DNA from: Prevotellaceae bacterium UBA1075
Lineage (GTDB): Bacteria; Bacteroidota; Bacteroidia; Bacteroidales; Bacteroidaceae
Length of the DNA stretch: 34,111 nucleotides
Reading direction: 5' to 3'
NCBI GenBank assembly: GCA_002316015.1
Contig: DCCS01000039.1
Span: forward strand, 1-34,111
The position numbers and the translations under genes are program-made. Below the pieces are notes generated by a model. The model was not told where the DNA came from. It did no database searches and saw nothing but the letters and a program-made list of their open reading frames with translations. Below are positions 25,114 to 33,372 of the stretch, piece by piece (within the stretch, counting starts at the first letter, position 1; the number at the start of each line of letters is the position of its first letter).

Positions 25114-27918
25114 TCAGTGCGCCTCGAGCCAGTTGGAGCCCCAGCCTGAGTCCGCCACGAGCGGGACGCGCAGGGCAAGGGCTTGCTGCATCTCCCCGAT
25201 GACAAGCGCCTCGATGCGCTCCCTTTCGTCCCGGGGGACGCTGAAGTTCAGTTCGTCGTGCACCTGCAGGATCATCTTGGAGCGCAGGTGCTCGGCCTCC
25301 AGGCGGTGCTGGATGCGTATCATGGCCAGCTTGATGATGTCGGCGGCGGTGCCCTGGATGGGCGCGTTGATGGCGTTGCGCTCGGCATAGCCACGCACCA
25401 CGGCATTGTGGCTGTTGATGTCGGGCAGGTAGCAGCGGCGGTGGCAGAGCGTCTCGGTGTAGCCCTTCTCGCGTGCCGTCTCTATGCTGCGTGTCATGTA
25501 CTGGCGCACTCCGGGGTAGGTGTCGAAGTAGCCGTCGATGAGGCTCTTGGCCTCCTGGCGCGACACCCCCATGCGCTCGGCCAGGCCAAACGCGCTGATG
25601 CCGTAGATGATGCCGAAGTTTGCCGTCTTGGCCTTGCGCCGCTCATCGGGTGTGACCTCGGTGATGTCCTTGTGGAATATCTTGGCCGCAGTGGCCGCGT
25701 GGATGTCGTCGCCGTGCGTGAAGGCACTGATGAGGTTCTCGTCCTGGCTCAGATGCGCCATGATGCGGAGCTCTATCTGGCTGTAGTCGGCACTGAAGAA
25801 GAGGTCACCCTCATCGGGTATGAACGCCCTGCGCACCTCCTTGCCCAGCGCGTCGCGCACGGGTATGTTCTGCAGGTTGGGGTTGCTGCTCGACAGGCGT
25901 CCTGTGGTTGTCACCGTCTGGTTGAACGAGGTGTGGATGTGCCCGGTGGCGGGATTGACCAGCAGGGGGAGCGCGTCGATGTAGGTGCCCAGCAGTTTCT
26001 TCAGTCCCCGGTACTCCAGTATCTTGCCCACGATGGGGTGCTTGGGCCGCAGGCTCTCCAGCACCTCCTCGCTGGTCACGTACTGTCCCGTCTTGGTCTT
26101 CTTGGCCTTGCCGGACAGGTGCAGGCGGTCAAAGAGCACCTCGCCCACCTGCCGTGGACTGGACACATTGAAGTCCATGCCCGCCATGTCGTGTATCTCC
26201 TGCTCCATCTGCGCCATCTGGCGGGTGTATAGGGCCGAGGTGTCTGCCAGTGCCTTGGTGTCGATGCGCACGCCGTTGCGCTCCATCTGGGCCAGCACGG
26301 GCATGAGCGGCATCTCGATGTCACGGAAGAGGGCCGCGCAGCCCTCCTGCTCGAGCATGGGGGCGAAGGTGTGGTACAGGCGCAGGGTCACGTCGGCGTC
26401 CTCGGCGGCGTAGGGGCAGATGTCCTGCGGGGGCACCTGGGCCATGCTGCGCTGCTGCTTGCCGGTGCCTATGAGCTCCTCTATGTGGATGGTCTGGTAG
26501 TTGAGGTATGCCTCGGCCAGGTAGTCCATGCCGTGCCGCATCTCAGGGTGCAGCAGGTAGTGGGCTATCATGGTGTCAAACATGCGCCCGGCCAGGCGCA
26601 CCCCGCAGGAGCGCAGCACCTGCAGGTCATACTTCATGTTCTGCCCCACCTTCAGCGTGCCGGGGTTCTCCAGGATGCCCCTGAACTCCCCCGCCACGCC
26701 GCAGGGGTCATCGCCCACAGGCACATACCAGGCCTCGCCCTCGTGCACGGCGAAACTCATGCCCACCAGCCGGGCGCGCATGGGGTCGGTGTCGGTGGTC
26801 TCGGTGTCGATGCTGACCTCGGTGGCCTGGGCCAGGGTGCGGACGAGCGCGGCGCGTTTCTGTGGCGTGTCGGCCAGGTGGTACCGCGCCCCGGTGTCGC
26901 GCCAGGTGAGCATGCGGCTGGCCTGTGTCGCGCCGGACGGGAGGCCGCCCCGTGTGGCGGTTGCCTCCCCGGTGGTCGCGGCGGAGGCGAACATGTCGCC
27001 CTGCACGTATCCTCCCCCGGTTTCCGGGTTCGCCCCGGGGGTGGGGGCGGCAGCCTGCATCTTGCGGCGCATGAGCGTGCGGAACTCCAGGCGCTCGTAT
27101 ATCTCCCGCAGGCGTGCGGTGTCGGGCTCGGTGAGCGCGAGGCTGTCCAGGTCCAGGGTGATGGGCGCGGTGGTGCAGATGGTGGCCAGCCAGCGGCTGG
27201 TGCGTATCTGTTCGGCGTTCGCCTCCACCTTCTGCCTGAGCGCGCCCTTGAGCGTGGAGGTGTTGGCGAGCAGCGCCTCCACGCTGCCGTACTCCCGCAC
27301 GAGGCGGGTGGCGGTCTTCTCTCCCACGCCCGGGCAACCGGGAATGTTGTCGGACGCGTCGCCCATGAGCGCCAGCAGGTCTATCACCTGCGAGGGCCGC
27401 TGCAGCCCCCACTTGGCACACACCTCGGCGGGCCCCAGCACCATCGCCTCGGCCTTGCCCACGGCAGGCTTGTACATGCGTGTGTGGTCGGTCACCAGCT
27501 GGCCGTAGTCTTTGTCGGGCGTCATCATGTAGGTCTCCACGTCCAGCCGGTCGGCCTGGCGCGCCAGCGTGCCTATCACATCATCGGCCTCGTAGTCGGG
27601 AACCTCCAGGCAGGGGATGTGGTATGCCTCCAGTATCTGCTTGATGAAGGGGACGGCCAGGCGGACGGCTTCGGGTGTCTCCTCGCGCTGGGCTTTATAT
27701 TGGGGGTAGGCTCTGTGCCGGAAGGTGCCGCCCGCCGGGTCGAAGGCCACGCCCAGGTGTGTGGGCCGCTCCTTCTGGATAACCTCCTCCAGGGTGTTCA
27801 CAAAGCCCAGGATGGCCGAGGTGTTCTCCCCGCGCGAGTTCATGCGCGGATTCTTGATGAACGCGTAGTAGGCTCGGTAGATTAGCGCGTAGGCATCGAG
27901 CAGGTAGAGTTTCTTCAT
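25114..27918 (-). CDS. polA: DNA polymerase I
   Basis: Pol I fills gaps and removes RNA primers during replication and repair. The ATG at 27918 gives MKKLYLLDAYALIYRAYYAF, the family start; the longer frame upstream runs through the divergent promoter region. The 934-residue protein has three intact domains. The 5'-3' nuclease is at about 1-290 (VAFDPAGGTFRH, DYEADDVIG, GDASDNIPG). The 3'-5' proofreading domain is at about 360-540, with DTE (about 370), the NMKYD motif and the YAAEDAD motif all present, so proofreading is probably active. The polymerase domain has DYSQIELR (about 710), the RRKAKTANFGIIYG finger helix and VHDEL (about 886). It is divergent from the polyprenyl synthetase. Confidence 0.97.
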   Translation of the reverse strand: MKKLYLLDAYALIYRAYYAFIKNPRMNSRGENTSAILGFVNTLEEVIQKERPTHLGVAFDPAGGTFRHRAYPQYKAQREETPEAVRLAVPFIKQILEAYHIPCLEVPDYEADDVIGTLARQADRLDVETYMMTPDKDYGQLVTDHTRMYKPAVGKAEAMVLGPAEVCAKWGLQRPSQVIDLLALMGDASDNIPGCPGVGEKTATRLVREYGSVEALLANTSTLKGALRQKVEANAEQIRTSRWLATICTTAPITLDLDSLALTEPDTARLREIYERLEFRTLMRRKMQAAAPTPGANPETGGGYVQGDMFASAATTGEATATRGGLPSGATQASRMLTWRDTGARYHLADTPQKRAALVRTLAQATEVSIDTETTDTDPMRARLVGMSFAVHEGEAWYVPVGDDPCGVAGEFRGILENPGTLKVGQNMKYDLQVLRSCGVRLAGRMFDTMIAHYLLHPEMRHGMDYLAEAYLNYQTIHIEELIGTGKQQRSMAQVPPQDICPYAAEDADVTLRLYHTFAPMLEQEGCAALFRDIEMPLMPVLAQMERNGVRIDTKALADTSALYTRQMAQMEQEIHDMAGMDFNVSSPRQVGEVLFDRLHLSGKAKKTKTGQYVTSEEVLESLRPKHPIVGKILEYRGLKKLLGTYIDALPLLVNPATGHIHTSFNQTVTTTGRLSSSNPNLQNIPVRDALGKEVRRAFIPDEGDLFFSADYSQIELRIMAHLSQDENLISAFTHGDDIHAATAAKIFHKDITEVTPDERRKAKTANFGIIYGISAFGLAERMGVSRQEAKSLIDGYFDTYPGVRQYMTRSIETAREKGYTETLCHRRCYLPDINSHNAVVRGYAERNAINAPIQGTAADIIKLAMIRIQHRLEAEHLRSKMILQVHDELNFSVPRDERERIEALVIGEMQQALALRVPLVADSGWGSNWLEAH

Positions 27919-27939
27919 GCTTGTGTGCGGTAATGGGTG

Positions 27940-27988
27940 TAAAAGTAAGCAAAAAAGGCGAAACGCTGGGCGTTTTTGCGTAATTTTG
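27940..27988. promoter_or_regulatory. Divergent promoter region between polA and the polyprenyl synthetase
   Basis: On the plus strand TAATTTTG (27981-27988) matches TAnnTTTG and lies 19 nt before the synthetase ATG. On the minus strand TACTTTTA (27940-27947) matches seven of eight positions for polA. The two candidate elements are about 33 nt apart, so the two promoters would overlap and could compete. Confidence 0.5.
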
Positions 27989-28007
27989 CACCCGAAGAAA
28001 GCGAAAG

Positions 28008-28982
28008 ATGAGTACACTGGAGTCCATACAAGCACCCGTGGAGACGGAACTGCAGGAGTTCCGCAGGCAGTTTGCCGAGACCCTTGAGTCGGACAACCCC
28101 CTGCTGCAAACGGCCTTGAGCCACATCCTCAAGCGCAGCGGCAAGATGGTGCGCCCCACCATGGTGATGCTCTCGGCACGCTCGGTGGGGACTGTGAGCC
28201 AGCGTGTGATGGACGTGGCTCTCTCGCTTGAGTTGCTGCACACGGCCTCGCTGGTGCACGACGATGTGGTCGACGAGAGTGACGAGAGGCGGGGACAGAG
28301 TTCCGTCAACGCGATGATGAACAACCAGACAGCCGTCCTGGTGGGTGACTACATCCTAAGCCGCTCGCTGCATCATGCGGCTCTCAGCGGCTCGGCCGAG
28401 ATAGTGGAGGCGGTGGCTGCGCTGGGTCAGACGCTGGCCGATGGCGAACTCCAGCAACTGGCCAACCAGGATGCCGAGGATATCGATGAGATGTCGTACT
28501 ATGGCGTCGTGCGCAAGAAGACGGCCAGCCTCTTTGCCGCGTGCGCCCGCTTGGGCGTGATGGCGGCGGGCGGCAGTGCCGAGCAGGCCGAGCGCATGAG
28601 GCAGCTGGGCAGCCTGGTGGGCACGTGTTTCCAGTTGCGCGATGACCTGCTGGACTTCTGTGGCAGCGAGAAGCTGGGCAAGCCGGCGGGCAACGACATG
28701 CGCGAGGGCAAGATAACCCTGCCCGTCATATCGGCCCTGAAGCATTCGGGAAACGCGGAGATACGCCGACTGGCCCTGCTCATACGCAGGCAGGAGGCCA
28801 CCGAGGAGGACATACGCATGCTGACCAACCTGGCCACCCAGGAGGGTGGGGTGGACTACACCAAGTGGGCGATGAGGGAGTTCAGCATGATGGCCGACGG
28901 GCTGATTGACGAGAAGGCCGACCCCGAGGTGGTGCAGGCCCTGCATGGTTTTGTGCTCTTCATGTCCGACCGCGACTTTTAG
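28008..28982 (+). CDS. Long-chain polyprenyl diphosphate synthase
   Basis: This all-trans prenyl synthase extends farnesyl or geranylgeranyl diphosphate with IPP, probably for the menaquinone side chain. The 324-residue protein has both aspartate-rich motifs, DDVVD (85-89) and DDLLD (212-216), plus KMVRP near residue 46 for diphosphate binding and GNDMREGKITLPV after the second motif. The residue five before the first motif is Ala80, a small side chain compatible with long products (family knowledge). The exact chain length cannot be read. The start is preceded by a purine-rich GAAGAAAGCGAAAG. The gene ends tail-to-tail with the Rpn-family gene, overlapping it by 4 nt. Confidence 0.93.
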   Translation: MSTLESIQAPVETELQEFRRQFAETLESDNPLLQTALSHILKRSGKMVRPTMVMLSARSVGTVSQRVMDVALSLELLHTASLVHDDVVDESDERRGQSSVNAMMNNQTAVLVGDYILSRSLHHAALSGSAEIVEAVAALGQTLADGELQQLANQDAEDIDEMSYYGVVRKKTASLFAACARLGVMAAGGSAEQAERMRQLGSLVGTCFQLRDDLLDFCGSEKLGKPAGNDMREGKITLPVISALKHSGNAEIRRLALLIRRQEATEEDIRMLTNLATQEGGVDYTKWAMREFSMMADGLIDEKADPEVVQALHGFVLFMSDRDF

Positions 28983-29950
28983 CGGTCCTGTGCTTTCTGC
29001 CTTCCGTGTAGTTGCTCTATCTCTGGCAGTGTCATGCCAGTTGCCCGTGCGATGTGGGGGAGGGGTATCCCCATCCGCAGCAAGGTCATTGCGGTCTTCC
29101 TTTGGACTTCCTTGATACCTTCCTTTCGTCCTTCCTCGCGCCCCTCGGCACGTCCTTCCTTGCGCCCCTCGGCACGTCCCTTGGCCAGTCCTTCTTCCAT
29201 TCCCTTGGCCTCTCCTTCGGCGAAACTGTCCTTGCGTGCCGTGTTGATGGCGTTCACGATGTCGCGATAGGCATTCATGCTGTCCTCGTAGAGTTTCACC
29301 TCCTCGGGGGCGAACTTGGCTATCTCGGCCTGCTCAAAGAGGCGGGTGAACACCCTCTCCTGCAGGGCGGCGGGGCGGTTCATCAGGGCCGAGAGGTTCT
29401 TGAGCACATACATCCACTTGTCGTACATGGTCACCAGTTCGTCCTCCCTCTTGTCAAACTTGGGTATCTCCACATAGATGTAGGTGAGCTTGTCATAGAA
29501 CACCCTGGCGGTATCGACCTCCATGAGCTTCACCTCGTGATGCCAGCGGGTGGCCTCGTCGAGCCCGGTGGCAAAGCTGAAGTTGAGCAGGCCAATGGTA
29601 TATACGGGCTTCAGGTGAAAGTCCCAGTCGCCTCCCCGCTGCGCCTGCTCGCGGATGGGAAAGGTGGAGTAGTAGATGGTTCTGTCCTTGAAGAACTCCT
29701 GATATACGTTCTGCATCTCCACGATGAACTTCTCCCCGGCCCGGTTCTCACAGAACACGTCAAACACGGCTCGGCGTGCGTCAAGGCGGTCACCCAGCTG
29801 CTCGGAGTTGAGATAGGTGATGTCCTGCACGTCCTGCTCGCCATGGAACAGTGCGTTGAGGAAGCTGATGAGCAGTTCCTTGTTGAACTCCGACCCGAAG
29901 AGACGCTTGAAGCCGAAGTCGGTGCGTGGATTGATGTATTTCTCAGTCAT
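28979..29950 (-). CDS. Rpn family / PD-(D/E)XK nuclease-like protein (PDDEXK_2)
   Basis: The 323-residue protein starts MTEKYINPRTDFGFKRLFGS, the hallmark N terminus of the Rpn/PDDEXK_2 group often annotated as putative transposase or recombination-promoting nuclease. The nuclease core shows Asp64 (FDVFC) and Glu78-x-Gln80 (FIVEMQ), the D...ExQ form of the PD-(D/E)XK site. Conserved YYSTFPI and FHLKPVYTIGLLNF follow. A hydrophilic stretch at about 246-280 is made of EG.-type repeats (EGRKEGRAEGREEGRKEG), then a short helical C terminus, IPLPHIARATGMTLPEIEQL. No terminal inverted repeats or target duplications were seen, so it is not treated as an insertion sequence. Role in the cell unknown; related proteins can promote recombination. 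Confidence 0.85.
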   Translation of the reverse strand: MTEKYINPRTDFGFKRLFGSEFNKELLISFLNALFHGEQDVQDITYLNSEQLGDRLDARRAVFDVFCENRAGEKFIVEMQNVYQEFFKDRTIYYSTFPIREQAQRGGDWDFHLKPVYTIGLLNFSFATGLDEATRWHHEVKLMEVDTARVFYDKLTYIYVEIPKFDKREDELVTMYDKWMYVLKNLSALMNRPAALQERVFTRLFEQAEIAKFAPEEVKLYEDSMNAYRDIVNAINTARKDSFAEGEAKGMEEGLAKGRAEGRKEGRAEGREEGRKEGIKEVQRKTAMTLLRMGIPLPHIARATGMTLPEIEQLHGRQKAQDR

Positions 29951-29987
29951 GTCCTGTGTCTTTGCGTCCCCTGCGGGACTTCGCTGG

Positions 29988-29995
29988 CAAATTTA
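29988..29995 (-). promoter_or_regulatory. -7 element before the Rpn-family gene
   Basis: TAAATTTG on the minus strand matches TAnnTTTG, 37 nt before the ATG at 29950. A small hairpin (GTCCC ctgc GGGAC, 29966-29979) lies in the leader. Confidence 0.55.
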
Positions 29996-30175
29996 CTCAT
30001 TTTATTCTCAAGCGCATTGCGATGCATGGGGAAATGTGCTCGTTTGTGGGTAAAACCATGCGGTGTGGGTTCTTGTACGGGCAAACAAGGGTCACACTCG
30101 TGTGCCCGCTTTATTGGAGGACGCAAGGGCGCGATTGCTATTGCCTTGCTCCGTATGGAGTTGTTCTATTGTCCT

Positions 30176-30445
30176 TTACTTTGTTTCGCTGGCTGTGGTG
30201 TCTTCCTCATCGTCCTTCTTGAACAGGAGGTCCCAGGTGTACTGCTGGATGAATGGAAAATACCAAGGCAAGGGCTTGCCATGCGTGAGGTTACGCTTGC
30301 GGATGAAGTAACAGTCGATGAGCGGCTTTATTACAAATCCATAAAAGAAAAGTGCAAAAACAAACCAGTTGGGCCCTAATAGCCAGCCTATGCCGAAAAG
30401 CGACAGTCCCGTGGTGGTGACGGCCAGGAAATACTTGAGTCTCAT
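30176..30445 (-). CDS. Small membrane protein, unknown function
   Basis: The ATG at 30445 (MRLKYFLAVTTTGLSLFGIG) is preferred over one ten codons upstream because it begins just before the first membrane segment. The 89-residue protein has hydrophobic segments at about 5-24 and 26-45 separated by GPNW, a central GKPLPWYFPFIQQYTWDLLF stretch, and an acidic tail (KKDDEEDTTASE). I do not recognise a named family. It has its own promoter element at 30517. The Rpn-family gene downstream has a separate one. Confidence 0.75.
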   Translation of the reverse strand: MRLKYFLAVTTTGLSLFGIGWLLGPNWFVFALFFYGFVIKPLIDCYFIRKRNLTHGKPLPWYFPFIQQYTWDLLFKKDDEEDTTASETK

Positions 30446-30516
30446 AGTTTTTGGGTGTTTATGTTGTCGGGGCATGCCTGTCGTGCCGGCAGCGCGTGCT
30501 TTTTTACTTGTTAGGG

Positions 30517-30524
30517 CAAAGTTA
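30517..30524 (-). promoter_or_regulatory. -7 element before the small membrane protein
   Basis: TAACTTTG on the minus strand matches TAnnTTTG and lies about 71 nt before the ATG at 30445. An A/T-rich run (30525-30545) precedes it. Confidence 0.6.
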
Positions 30525-30606
30525 TAGCTTTATTTTTTTTCGGTAAAGGAAAGGGCGGCTTTTGGGGATTCGGTGGTGTTCTTTGTGAACTGGATGGGAC
30601 CACGGA

Positions 30607-30633
30607 GCCTGCCGTGAGGGTGTCGCGGCAGGC
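30607..30633 (-). terminator. Hairpin terminator after the OmpA-family gene
   Basis: A perfect 8-bp stem, GCCTGCCG (30607-30614) and CGGCAGGC (30626-30633), has an 11-nt loop and lies about 43 nt past the stop at 30676. No T run follows, so termination may be inefficient or rho-dependent. Confidence 0.55.
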
Positions 30634-30675
30634 TTCATCGTGTGTGGCTCCCTGGCGGGAGGAGTGGGGCAGAGG

Positions 30676-31521
30676 TCAGTTGGACTGCAGGAGCTGCAGC
30701 AGCTTGTCCAACCTCGGTGCCATGATAATCTCCGTGCGGCGGTTGTGGGCGCGTCCCTCGGCTGTCTCGTTGGTGTCCACAGGCTTGAACTCGCCACGTC
30801 CGCAGGGCTGTATCTGCAGGGGATTGACGCTGTAGGTCTCCGTGAGGATGCGCACCACACTGGTCGCGCGTATGACACTCAGGTCCCAGTTGTCCTGGAA
30901 CACAGCGGTATGGATGGGGACATTGTCGGTGTGCCCTTCGATATACACATCTATCTCCGTCTGCTTGTTGAGCACCTGGGCCAGTTTTCCCAGAGCCTCG
31001 CGCCCCTGCTGGTTGACCACGGCCTTGCCCGACTCGAAGAGCAGCTTGTCGCTCAGCGACACATACACCTTGCCGTCCTTCTCGGTCACGGTGAGGTCAT
31101 CGCTGCTGAATCCAAGCAGCGCGTCCTTCACGCTGGCCAGCAATTCCTTCACCTTGCGCTGCTGTTCGTCAATCACCCTTTGCAGTTGCGCGATGGTCTG
31201 CTCCCGCTCCTGGAGTTCCTTGATCTTCTGTGCAAGCGACGAGTTGAGTTTCTTGTTCTCGCTCTGGTTGTTGGCCAGCATGGCCTGGTAGTTGCGTATG
31301 CTCTTCTTGAGCAGGGCAGTGTCACCCATCAGCATGCCGCACCGCTGGTCAAGCGCGGCGTACTGGGCGCGGCTGTCGTTGAGCAGTGCGGCCAGACTGT
31401 CGCGCGAGTAGTAAGCGCGCCAGCGGGCGTTCTCTGATTGCTCAAACTTCTTCCTGCCCACCACGCAGCCCGACATCATCAGTGCCGAGAGGGCGAGCAC
31501 CCCCCAAGTCAGTTTCTTCAT
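30676..31521 (-). CDS. OmpA-family lipoprotein with coiled coil
   Basis: The ATG at 31521 follows AAGGAG at 8 nt, a strong ribosome-binding site. It begins a lipoprotein signal, MKKLTWGVLALSALMMSGC (Cys19). The 281-residue protein has a long coiled coil at about 70-130 (NQSENKKLNSSLAQKIKELQ onward) and a C-terminal OmpA domain at about 150-268. The OmpA domain carries IEGHTDNVPI, then NWDLSVIRA with the aspartate and arginine that bind diaminopimelate in this family. It should tether the outer membrane to peptidoglycan. The hydrophilic sequence upstream of this start is an unusual purine-rich leader, not protein. Confidence 0.93.
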   Translation of the reverse strand: MKKLTWGVLALSALMMSGCVVGRKKFEQSENARWRAYYSRDSLAALLNDSRAQYAALDQRCGMLMGDTALLKKSIRNYQAMLANNQSENKKLNSSLAQKIKELQEREQTIAQLQRVIDEQQRKVKELLASVKDALLGFSSDDLTVTEKDGKVYVSLSDKLLFESGKAVVNQQGREALGKLAQVLNKQTEIDVYIEGHTDNVPIHTAVFQDNWDLSVIRATSVVRILTETYSVNPLQIQPCGRGEFKPVDTNETAEGRAHNRRTEIIMAPRLDKLLQLLQSN

Positions 31522-31816
31522 CTTGTTCTCCTTGTTGGTTGAAAATTCTGTTTCTCCTCTCTTGGCTCTCCCTTTCTTCTCTCTTGGCTCTGCTCCGGCG
31601 GGTTCCCCTCTGTGCTTGCCGCCCCGCCGCCCTCCGCCTGACATTTTGTCATGCCCCGGGGTGCGAATGGACTGGCCAGGGGGCGAAAAGTGCCCTTCGC
31701 GCAGTCCCGGCGGCTTCCGCTCTCCAGATTGACGGAAAACCCAAGCACTTTTTATGTACTACAAAATGCTAAGCAGCAGCGTGTTTGAGCCAGAAAACAC
31801 CCTCTGAGAATCGCGC
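31522..31816 (-). other. Long leader/upstream region of the OmpA-family gene
   Basis: About 295 nt with no credible gene. Next to the gene it holds a purine-rich (minus strand) tract with a 12-bp direct repeat 22 bp apart (plus strand TCTCTTGGCTCT at 31558-31569 and 31580-31591). Further up is the dyad TGACATTTTGTCA at 31639-31651. No TAnnTTTG element was found in it. Confidence 0.5.
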
Positions 31817-31844
31817 AAAAACGCCCACCTTCACACCGGGGCGT
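31817..31844 (-). terminator. Rho-independent terminator of the dtd-deoC operon
   Basis: On the minus strand ACGCCC and GGGCGT form a 6-bp stem with a 12-nt loop, followed directly by a T run (TTTT). It begins about 29 nt past the deoC stop. Confidence 0.75.
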
Positions 31845-31872
31845 GCTTCGCGGAACGTCAGAGCCTCACGGG

Positions 31873-32763
31873 TCAGAAGTATTTCACCTCCTCGCCGGTC
31901 ACCTCACTCAGGAGCAAGTTGGCCAGACGGCTTGTGCCCAGGCGGAACCACTGGTTGGTGAGCCACTGCTCGCCCAGCACCTCCTGCACGATGGTGTAAT
32001 AGACGAGCGCGTCGTGAACCGTGTTGAGCCCCCCCGCAGGCTTGAAGCCCACCTGTATGCCCGTCTTGTCGTAGTACTCCTTGATGGCCTGGCACATCAC
32101 ATAGGCGGCCTCCGGCGTGGCGGCCGGCTTCTCCTTGCCGGTGCTGGTCTTGATATAGTCGGCTCCCGAGTACATGGCCAGCAGGCTGGCCTTCTTGATG
32201 GCCGAGGCCGAGGGCAGCAGTCCTGTCTCCAGGATGACCTTCAGATGGTGTTCCCCGCACACGGCTTTCAGTTCGCTTATCTCGTCACACACCGTCTCGT
32301 AGTCCCCGTCGAGGAACGCGCCCACGCTCATCACCATGTCTATCTCGGTGGCCCCGTCCTTGAGGGCGAGGGCGGTCTCGGCCACCTTCACCTCGATGAG
32401 TGCCTGCGAACTGGGGAATGAGCCGCTCACGCAGGCCACCTCCACACCCTCCACCTGCAGGGTCTCGCTCACCACCTGGGCGAAGCGTGGATACACGCAG
32501 ATGGTGGCCACGTGGGGCAGTTGGGGATAGTCATTGTCAAAGTCATTGACGCGCTCGGTGAACTTCATCACGCTCTGGTCACTGTCGGTGGTCTTCAGCG
32601 TGGTGAGCTCAACGCTCCCCATCAGGAACTTCTTCACGTCCAGCGTGTCGTTGGCGGGTACCTTCTCGTCGATGATGCGCTTCACTGTTGCGGCCACCTG
32701 CGTGTCGTCGAGCGTGGTGCTGTATTGTGAGAGCGCCTGTTCGTACTTGCTCTGCTCGCTCAT
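31873..32763 (-). CDS. deoC: Deoxyribose-phosphate aldolase
   Basis: DeoC cleaves 2-deoxyribose 5-phosphate to glyceraldehyde 3-phosphate and acetaldehyde in nucleoside breakdown. The 296-residue protein carries the Schiff-base lysine in DYIKTSTGK (Lys205), the second active-site lysine in GFKPAGG, and the aspartate of EIDMVM (Asp141). An N-terminal extension of about 45 residues is normal for the long Bacteroidota form. Its ATG overlaps the MazG-like stop (ATGA), so the two are translationally coupled. It is the last gene of the four-gene operon that starts with dtd. Confidence 0.96.
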   Translation of the reverse strand: MSEQSKYEQALSQYSTTLDDTQVAATVKRIIDEKVPANDTLDVKKFLMGSVELTTLKTTDSDQSVMKFTERVNDFDNDYPQLPHVATICVYPRFAQVVSETLQVEGVEVACVSGSFPSSQALIEVKVAETALALKDGATEIDMVMSVGAFLDGDYETVCDEISELKAVCGEHHLKVILETGLLPSASAIKKASLLAMYSGADYIKTSTGKEKPAATPEAAYVMCQAIKEYYDKTGIQVGFKPAGGLNTVHDALVYYTIVQEVLGEQWLTNQWFRLGTSRLANLLLSEVTGEEVKYF

Positions 32764-33092
32764 GTCTGTGCTCTTAATTTGGGGTTGTTCTTATGTCTTT
32801 CCTTGTCTCTCAGTGTCTTCTTGTGGAAACTGGCTTCCAGCGCTTCGTTGAGGTCCACGCCCGTCTGGTTGGCCAGGCAGATGAGTGCCCACAGGATGTC
32901 GGCCATCTCTGCGGCGGGGTCGGTGTTCTCGCCCTCCTTGAACGACTGCTCGCCATACTTCCTGGCCACGATCCTTGCCAGTTCGCCCACCTCCTCGGTG
33001 AGCACGGCCATGTTGGTGAGCTCATTGAAATACCGCACGCCGTAGGTCCTGATCCATTCGTCCACGCGCTCCTGCGCCTCCCTGATGGTCAT
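32760..33092 (-). CDS. MazG-like nucleotide pyrophosphohydrolase
   Basis: The 110-residue protein has the MazG-type metal site, Glu33-Glu34-x2-Glu37 (LTEEVGELAR) and Glu62-x2-Asp65 (EMADILWAL), in an all-alpha fold. Such enzymes hydrolyse (d)NTPs, often non-canonical ones, to monophosphate and pyrophosphate. It overlaps both neighbours by 4 nt (ATGA at each junction). Its place between dtd and deoC is conserved in Bacteroidales and fits a housekeeping or nucleotide-salvage role. The substrate is not determined. Confidence 0.92.
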   Translation of the reverse strand: MTIREAQERVDEWIRTYGVRYFNELTNMAVLTEEVGELARIVARKYGEQSFKEGENTDPAAEMADILWALICLANQTGVDLNEALEASFHKKTLRDKERHKNNPKLRAQT

Positions 33093-33349
33093 CCTTGCCC
33101 CTCCGTGATATAGTTATACAGGCAGAGTGCCCAGCACAGGCACGCTCCCAGGGCGCAGGTGTAGCGCAACATCCGTTGCCTCCGGCTTTCCTGGTGGAAG
33201 TTGATGCTTGCAAGCAATCCCAGCCACAGCGTGGTGATGGACGCAAAGGCGAGCGTGTCGTTGGCCAGCCACAACCGGCTTGCCACGTGGCCCAAGAAGC
33301 CTGCGCATATAAGTGTGGTGGATAGCGTGTCCCGGTTGGTCCCTTTCAT
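33089..33349 (-). CDS. Small membrane protein between dtd and the MazG-like gene
   Basis: The 86-residue protein MKGTNRDTLSTTLICAGFLG has three hydrophobic segments at about 8-26, 30-48 and 60-79. A short basic loop, ESRRQRMLR, precedes the third. It begins 23 nt after the dtd stop and its own stop overlaps the MazG-like start (ATGA). The tight junctions support it as a real gene. I do not recognise a family. Confidence 0.75.
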   Translation of the reverse strand: MKGTNRDTLSTTLICAGFLGHVASRLWLANDTLAFASITTLWLGLLASINFHQESRRQRMLRYTCALGACLCWALCLYNYITEGQG

Positions 33350-33372
33350 TGTCTCTTGTTTTCGGGAAGGTC

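Noticed and set aside
24838..25205. Several overlapping open frames through the polA-GLUG intergenic region
   Set aside because: Their translations (repeated ALR, CDG, HRTA patterns) simply reflect the 22-bp repeats. Stop-free frames arise from the GC-rich periodic sequence.
26371..27885. 504-codon plus-strand open frame opposite polA
   Set aside because: Antisense shadow of polA, which has all family motifs. The translation shows no recognisable domain.
28979..29950. Insertion sequence around the Rpn-family gene
   Set aside because: Although such genes are often labelled transposase, no terminal inverted repeats or target duplications are visible, and the 3' end merges with the neighbouring gene.
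30012..30144. Further copy of the 22-bp repeat (GCGCATTGCGATGCAT and GCGATTGCTATTGC)
   Set aside because: The similarity is short, the two parts are about 120 bp apart and the 22-bp period is missing. At best it is a decayed relic.
31518..31748. Small open frame of 76 codons upstream of the OmpA-family gene
   Set aside because: It overlaps the purine-rich leader, has no ribosome-binding site, and has a low-complexity E/R/G-rich end.
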